Below are positions 57,360 through 64,000 of a DNA stretch of 64,000 nt, one piece after another. Position 1 is the first letter of the stretch; every line of letters begins with the position of its first letter. Origin of the DNA: Diorhabda sublineata (Eukaryota > Arthropoda > Insecta > Coleoptera > Chrysomelidae). The notes beneath the pieces were generated by a model. It worked only from the letters and a program-made list of their open reading frames with translations, was not told where the DNA came from and made no database searches. The position numbers were made by a program, and so were the translations under genes. The stretch is from the NCBI RefSeq assembly GCF_026230105.1, contig NC_079474.1, positions 35,292,294-35,356,293 of the forward strand, in the 5' to 3' direction.

Positions 57360-59880
57360 AGCTGCAGTATTTAGATACCTAAAGATATTTCTGTGGGCTG
57401 TAGGATTCTTCAAATATAATATATTCTTCAAAATTAGTCAAAAACTACGTCAAATTTAGTTAAAACTGATTAAAATCAGCAACTATTGTTGTATGGTCTA
57501 AGCTGCTCAAATTTCTGTTAAAATCTGAAAGTAGCTGCATTTTGATACCTATGGACACTGAAGGCTGTAGGATTTGGAAAAAATCCGCTTCGTTAGTCGA
57601 TTCTCTAAAATTAGTCAAAAACTACGTCAAATTGTCGAAAAACGAAGTAAAATCGGCAACTATTCTTGTATGTTCCAAGCTGTTCAAGTTTCTGGTAAAA
57701 TCTGAACGTAGCTGCAGTATTTTGATACCTATGGACACTTCTGAAGGCTGTAGGATTTGGAAAAAATCCGCTTCGTTAGTCGATTCTCTAAAATTAGTCA
57801 AAAACTACGTCAAATTGTCGAAAAACGAAGTAAAATCGGCAACTATTCTTGTATGTTCCAAGCTGTTCAAGTTTCTGGTAAAATCTGAACGTAGCTGCAG
57901 TATTTTGATACCTATGGACACTTCTGAAGGCTGTAGGATTTGGAAAAAATCCGCTTCGTTAGTCGATTCTCTAAAATTAGTCAAAAACTACGTCAAATTG
58001 TCGAAAAACGAAGTAAAATCGGCAACTATTCTTGTATGTTCCAAGCTGTTCAAGTTTCTGGTAAAATCTGAACGTAGCTGCAGTATTTTGATACCTATGG
58101 ACACTTCTGAAGGCTGTAGGATTTGGAAAAAATCCGCTTCGTTAGTCGATTCTCTAAAATTAGTCAAAAACTACGTCAAATTGTCGAAAAACGAAGTAAA
58201 ATCGGCAACTATTCTTGTATGTTCCAAGCTGTTCAAGTTTCTGGTAAAATCTGAACGTAGCTGCAGTATTTTGATACCTATGGACACTTCTGAAGGCTGT
58301 AGGATTTGGAAAAAATCCGCTTCGTTAGTCGATTCTCTAAAATTAGTCAAAAACTACGTCAAATTGTCGAAAAACGAAGTAAAATCGGCAACTATTCTTG
58401 TATGTTCCAAGCTGTTCAAGTTTCTGGTAAAATCTGAACGTAGCTGCAGTATTTTGATACCTATGGACACTTCTGAAGGCTGTAGGATTTGGAAAAAATC
58501 CGCTTCGTTAGTCGATTCTCTAAAATTAGTCAAAAACTACGTCAAATTGTCGAAAAACGAAGTAAAATCGGCAACTATTCTTGTATGTTCCAAGCTGTTC
58601 AAGTTTCTGGTAAAATCTGAAAGTAGCTGCAGTATTTTGATACCTATGGACACTTCTGAAGGCTGTAGGATTTGGAAAAAATCCGCTTCGTTAGTCGATT
58701 CTCTAAAATTAGTCAAAAACTACGTCAAATTGTCGAAAAACGAAGTAAAATCGGCAACTATTCTTGTATGTTCCAAGCTGTTCAAGTTTCTGGTAAAATC
58801 TGAACGTAGCTGCAGTATTTTGATACCTATGGACACTTCTGAAGGCTGTAGGATTTGGAAAAAATCCGCTTCGTTAGTCGATTCTCTAAAATTAGTCAAA
58901 AACTACGTCAAATTGTCGAAAAACGAAGTAAAATCGGCAACTATTCTTGTATGTTCCAAGCTGTTCAAGTTTCTGGTAAAATCTGAACGTAGCTGCAGTA
59001 TTTTGATACCTATGGACACTTCTGAAGGCTGTAGGATTTGGAAAAAATCCGCTTCGTTAGTCGATTCTCTAAAATTAGTCAAAAACTACGTCAAATTGTC
59101 GAAAAACGAAGTAAAATCGGCAACTATTCTTGTATGTTCCAAATTGTCCAAGTTTCTAATAAAATCTGAAAGTAGCTGCAGTATTTTGATACCTATGGAC
59201 ACTTCTGAAGGCTGTAGGATTTGGAAAAAATCCGCTTCGTTAGTCGATTCTCTAAAATTAGTCAAAAACTACGTCAAATTGTCGAAAAACGAAGTAAAAT
59301 CGGCAACTATTCTTGTATGTTCCAAGCTGTTCAAGTTTCTGGTAAAATCTGAACGTAGCTGCAGTATTTTGATACCTATGGACACTTCTGAAGGCTGTAG
59401 GATTTGGAAAAAATCCGCTTCGTTAGTCGATTCTCTAAAATTAGTCAAAAACTACGTCAAATTGTCGAAAAACGAAGTAAAATCGGCAACTATTCTTGTA
59501 TGTTCCAAGCTGTTCAAGTTTCTGGTAAAATCTGAACGTAGCTGCAGTATTTTGATACCTATGGACACTTCTGAAGGCTGTAGGATTTGGAAAAAATCCG
59601 CTTCGTTAGTCGATTCTCTAAAATTAGTCAAAAACTACGTCAAATTGTCGAAAAACGAAGTAAAATCGGCAACTATTCTTGTATGTTCCAAATTGTCCAA
59701 GTTTCTAATAAAATCTGAAAGTAGCTGCAGTATTTTGATACCTATGGACACTTCTGAAGGCTGTAGGATTTGGGAAAAACTTACTTTGTTATTTGATTAT
59801 CTAAAATCAGTCAAAAACTACGTCAAATTGACCTCAGAGTAAATAAAATCAGCAACTATTCTTTCATATTCGAAGCTGTT
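57360..59880 (+). repeat. 183-bp satellite array with a 766-codon open frame
   Basis: About 13 units. The spacing of 'gatacctatgg' is 183 bp (57724, 57907 and onward). Since 183 is 3 x 61 and one frame has no stop, positions 57542-59842 read as 61-residue repeats (MDTSEGCRIWKKSASLVD, LKLVKNYVKLSKNEVKSAT, VCSKLFKFLVKSERSCSILI). Copies are almost identical in the middle. Diverged half-copies with stops at 57360-57540 and an altered copy with a stop at 59760-59842 form the edges. Variants (gaaagtagctgcag at about 58620, 59169 and 59718) recur every 549 bp, a three-unit higher-order repeat. No signal peptide, known domain or promoter supports a real protein. Confidence 0.95.
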
Positions 59881-59947
59881 CATATTTTTGGTTAGGTTCA
59901 AATTTTTGATCTTAGAAAGCTTGCAAGCTTGTATGAAGCTGCTTTAG

Positions 59948-60400
59948 TTATTTCAACTGTATAACTATGCCAGGATATTTTTTCGTTCTAACCTCAACAT
60001 TCAACAGGACAATTTGAGATGATGATGATTTTTTATACCCAGGCAGGATCAAATCCGAAACTACAGCTGCAGTTTTCTTTGTATACACAGCAGTTTGAGG
60101 ATAATGCGAGATCCAGATGATATGCCTGTTAATATCCTCGAAAACTCGTTTTTTTAGCAAAATAAAGTTACCTGTTGAATTACTGACATATTCGCTAATG
60201 TAGTGGTGGAGAAACCCTTCATAGGACGTGAACTTTTTTGTGGTATAAGTTTCAGAGCATTTGAAGCGTATTGGTTGAGTCAAGACGTTGATGGCTGTCA
60301 AACAAATATTAAACAAACATACGCTGTATATATCGTGTACTTTTCAAGCAACTACCGCCATCTTTAGGTCAGCACATGTATTTCCCGGATCATCCTCGTA
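59948..60400 (-). mobile_element. Mariner-type element end with a 122-codon frame
   Basis: The outer end at about 60399, on the minus strand, reads tacgaggatgatccgggaaa and, further in, 'agatggcggtagttgc' and 'gacagccatcaacg', which matches the element end at 43785. The minus-strand frame at 60316-59948 (VLTQPIRFKCSETYTTKKFT, HIIWISHYPQTAVYTKKTAA) does not look like any transposase part that I know. It may be unrelated sequence next to a terminal scrap. Confidence 0.45.
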
Positions 60401-63400
60401 GTTACCGTGGTTTTTTGTCTCACAATCCGTTTTCAATGATAAATTTTGATACATAAGTTATTGATATATGATTTTTGTAAAATACACCAAGAATTTCAGG
60501 AAAAATAATACAGTTTTTGTAAAATTACGATAATTTTTTTTACTTTTGACCAACAAATCCATTGAAATTGATACAAAACCAACAAGAAACGATCTTTTTT
60601 TCTATGATGCGAGATCACTTAAAAGGTTGTTTTCAACTTGTAAGGCGTGAAATTGTATTACATACACATATCGCGTTTCAAAAAAAAAGTTGGACCTCCA
60701 AAGTCGATGATACTAAGACAATGTTGGTTGAAATCGGTATAAGTGACTTCAACTTGAATGATCTTATAAAAAAGTAAGGTTATACCTTCTCGTAGAATCG
60801 CTGCAAAACGATCCTCGATCATTTCAATTGAATAATAAAAAAAATGTTTATTAAACGAACGAACTTATGCATAGCCACTATGAGGATGAGATTTGACAGA
60901 GACAGTTATATAAATTCGTATCTTCTTTTTTATTGCGTATTTAGACTTCAACATTGAGATTATTCAGCAACTAAATTAACTATGTATTTCTTTAATACCA
61001 TATATAAAATATGAATATGAATATTTAAATTGAAATGATTGGTACCGCGTGTCGATAATCGAATTAATAAAAACTGCGTTGATAGACGAAACTGAATTGA
61101 CTGTGGCAGGTGCGTTCCGTTTACGGTTGAAAGAACACGCTCGTTCTTGTTTGGTTATTATTAATTTGCATTGTCGAGACCTATTTCAAAAGGAAAACGC
61201 GACTGATGCCTTTTATAATACGTTCGAAATGAAGAGGTAGACAATTTATAATTCGGGTAAATAACGGTCAACTTCTTATTTACAACAGAACAAAGAATAA
61301 GAAATCTAATAACCCACCAGATTTAAATGTCACATTTTCTTGTATATTGATATAATGAAAATTTTACGCCTGACGCATTCTGATTGACATTCCAATGGCA
61401 GATGTAAGATCAAGACTAATAGGATGATTAATTAGATAATGGATTTTTAAATCACTTTATCAGGTTATTATTCCAATTAATATCGAGTAAATACCTAAAT
61501 CGATTCGGTTCAATAGAGTACTTGCATCGTTTGAGACAAAAATAGTTTATATATAACACAAAACAAAATTTATTTTGTTTAAATCCTTTGATAATTATGA
61601 TCAATGCTTTTAATAATTATATAATAATGAAAACTGTACTATAACAGCACACGCTACGTAGCCGGCAACGATAACCTCGTGATCATCAAGCAAACAACTG
61701 TTCAATGTTCATAACTGAAAACGAATAAGAATCGGTTTTTTATGTAGTTGGAAATTTGAAATTTTTTCGATTTGATTAAATATTATTTCGTATCAAGACC
61801 TTGAAGTTGTCTCCCTGATTTAGGTTAAGTTAGGTCAGGTCAAGTAATTTTTTAATATTAAATTATATAATTACTTTCTAACAATTTTCTTTTAACCTTT
61901 CTAAGGATTCTCTTCATTAGTATTAACGAAATTTAAAAATAATTAAATTAAGAATTCTTCTTTGGGGGTTTCATCTTTTTTTTTCATAGTAGATTCTTTC
62001 TTCCTCATCTTAATTCTAAGATCTCTGCTGTATTACTTGATATTTTAGTTCTGATTTGTATCTAAAAGGTCTTTATTGATATTTCCAGGCAGTTATGGAA
62101 AGTCTTTCCAGCTGAAGAAGGCATAATATTTAAAATATTAGTCACAGGAAATCTAATCTAATCTCTCATAAATGATCATTCGGTCTATCTTAAATGTATA
62201 TACACGGTCTGAAAGAATTCGATCCGGATTGGTTGATTTAAACTGCGCGCGGAAATCGGAATGATGAAATTTTATTCATCTGAATTGATTTGTTTGATGT
62301 TCGTGTGAAGTTTGAGCTGCTTGGTACAATGCAATTCGTCTGGAGATATCCAATTTTAACTCGTACAAAGTGATTATTCATCTTTGATCGAGGAACGACT
62401 CAACATTTTTTCAATATGAAACGTTTCAAAAGAACTGAATCTATTGCAAAAAAAATTTTGGGTAGAACTCGCAGAAGAGATTCCTAGCAATGTAGCTGAA
62501 GACTTTCCTTCCATCAACGATGAGACTTGACCTAACCAAAAATTGGAATAACCTGAAGACTACTTGATATTTTTGGTGCGATTAACTGAAGCAATTGGAC
62601 GGAAACAACTATAGTTAGAGTAGATGTTCAATCACATTCCAGCATGATTGTGATGAATTACGAAACGAGAGTTACCAATTTTGGTAGATTTGTCTTACTT
62701 GGAGATTTTTCTCTTTTCGAAACTCAAAAATCTGCTGCGCTAAACGCGCCTCGAATCCATTGAACCAGAGGCTTAAAATAAGTGCACGGAAAATTGATTT
62801 GAGTTTTAGTATGCTTCAATTGATTCCGAGACAGCTTGAACAGATAAGCCCTTCATCCTGAAACTTCCTGTGGTATCGGCCACAGAACAATAAAAAAACA
62901 CTAGAAAACCAATTATTGGGACAACCTACAGGTGCTGAAGTAGGTGAAGATTCTTTTGGGAAACCATAACAAAAAAAATAGTAAGAAGGATCTAGGAAAG
63001 TCTGAAGCACTAGACCTGGAAGCTTACAAGGAAGAAATCGGAGATCTTTGGTAATTGAAGTCATCTAGAGTTTCTAAAAGGATGGAAGGGGGATTTTTGG
63101 GTCGCAATGTATATGGTACATCAATATCTATACATATATGTTTTTGTTGGGTCAAAAGGAGCAGGTTTTGATATCGATAATAAAGTAATTTTTCTCAATC
63201 TACATTTGGTATCGACTGTAATGATTAAACAAGTTTATTACTTGAAGACATGATCTTTATGTTTGTTTTCTAGTCACTATTGTCATTAATTCATTTTCTT
63301 TTCAATATTTGAAAATTTTTCTATTTTTATGAGTGTACGTAAAGCTTAGGAAGTGGTTTGAAGCCCTGTTGGGTGCTCGATACTTTTGTGGTCGACGTTG

Positions 63401-64000
63401 AAAAGTTTCCACGCCAATATTTGTCGTTTGTTAACTAGCTCGTTAAATAATCCCGGATTGAATTACTACCAACTTATTAAGTAAATTCTATTATATCAAT
63501 CACGTCATTCTGGTATGGATCAAATAACCGCTTTCGGTTTTTTTCTCTTGATTTTATTTTATATATACGATTCGTTATATTTTTATATAAACAGTTGTCG
63601 GAGGTTGAATAGAAATTTTTATTAGTTTTAATTTTGAATTTGGATTTGCCTCTGTCTGTTGGTTGATTATCGGAATGACTACGCGATCGATCGATCTCAT
63701 AATGAGCCAATTAAAGCCGTCAAACAGGCTCACCATATTCGTATAAACACGCAGAAAGAAAGATAAGCTACTTAAGTACATTATCTGATGAATATATACC
63801 GATTTCAATTAATGTGACAGTTCCTATTCGTTTCATAATTCCGATAGTCGATGCCGACCAGATAAAGTGTTTTTTTTTCAAGAAAATCTGAAGATTCGAA
63901 TGTTTTATTTTAGTGTAGACTTTTTTTCGTACTCTGTGCTGAAAATTAGATGGATTGAGCCAAAAAATATGGAATAAAACTTCTTAAGGTTCAATAATGA
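60401..64000. other. No recognisable gene
   Basis: AT-rich DNA. Frames at 60562 (71 codons) and 61049 (63 codons) lack an ATG start. The minus-strand frames at 63064, 63710 and 63808 have no recognised domain. No repeat array or terminal repeats were seen. Confidence 0.45.

Noticed and set aside
60562..61240. Two plus-strand frames of 71 and 63 codons as genes
   Set aside because: Both start at non-ATG codons, have no recognised domain and no splice-supported context.

Overview
The window looks like a piece of an AT-rich, repeat-rich insect nuclear genome. The evidence is GT-AG introns of 51-56 bp next to introns of 4 and 9 kb, many decayed Tc1/mariner elements, non-LTR retrotransposon scraps, and at least seven unrelated tandem-repeat families. 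A beetle is my best guess from the overall character, but nothing in the sequence proves the order. There is no sign of bacterial operons, phage or CRISPR.

The only protein-coding gene I can defend is on the minus strand at 16404-889 and continues past the left edge. It encodes a DEAD-box RNA helicase of the DDX31/Dbp7 type, a nucleolar 60S ribosome-assembly factor. Six exons can be joined in frame (about 616 codons) and carry every helicase motif from the Q motif to motif VI; the C-terminal tail lies outside the window. Two introns are greatly enlarged. Intron 3 (15278-5874) and intron 5 (5181-1080) both hold long arrays of one 164-bp satellite. A third block of the same family lies upstream of the gene (20130-21400). 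The intron 3 array is bracketed by a perfect 15-bp direct repeat, and all three blocks end in the same kind of diverged monomer. That looks more like insertion of a repeat-bearing unit than local expansion.

Layout after the gene: 16.4-20.1 kb is intergenic, with two less AT-rich islands and a dead transposase. 20.1-21.4 kb is satellite. 22.9-27.6 kb is a nest of dead mariner elements, one of which has an internal 183-bp piece of its transposase amplified about six times. 28.3-30.8 kb is a 122-bp satellite. 31.4-32.5 kb holds a non-LTR remnant. 32.5-35.9 kb is a 264-bp satellite open on both strands. 36-44 kb has foldback elements, a MITE and a mariner remnant. 44.6-50.0 kb is a 227-bp satellite that appears to derive from coding-like sequence. 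50-57 kb has MITEs, a tRNA-like sequence, a 171-bp tandem repeat and a deleted mariner. 57.4-59.9 kb is a 183-bp satellite open in one frame for 766 codons. 60-64 kb has no recognisable gene.

Apart from the helicase, the window is best read as a satellite and transposon landscape. The features most worth checking are the possible mobility of the 164-bp arrays and the birth of a tandem repeat inside a mariner transposase gene.
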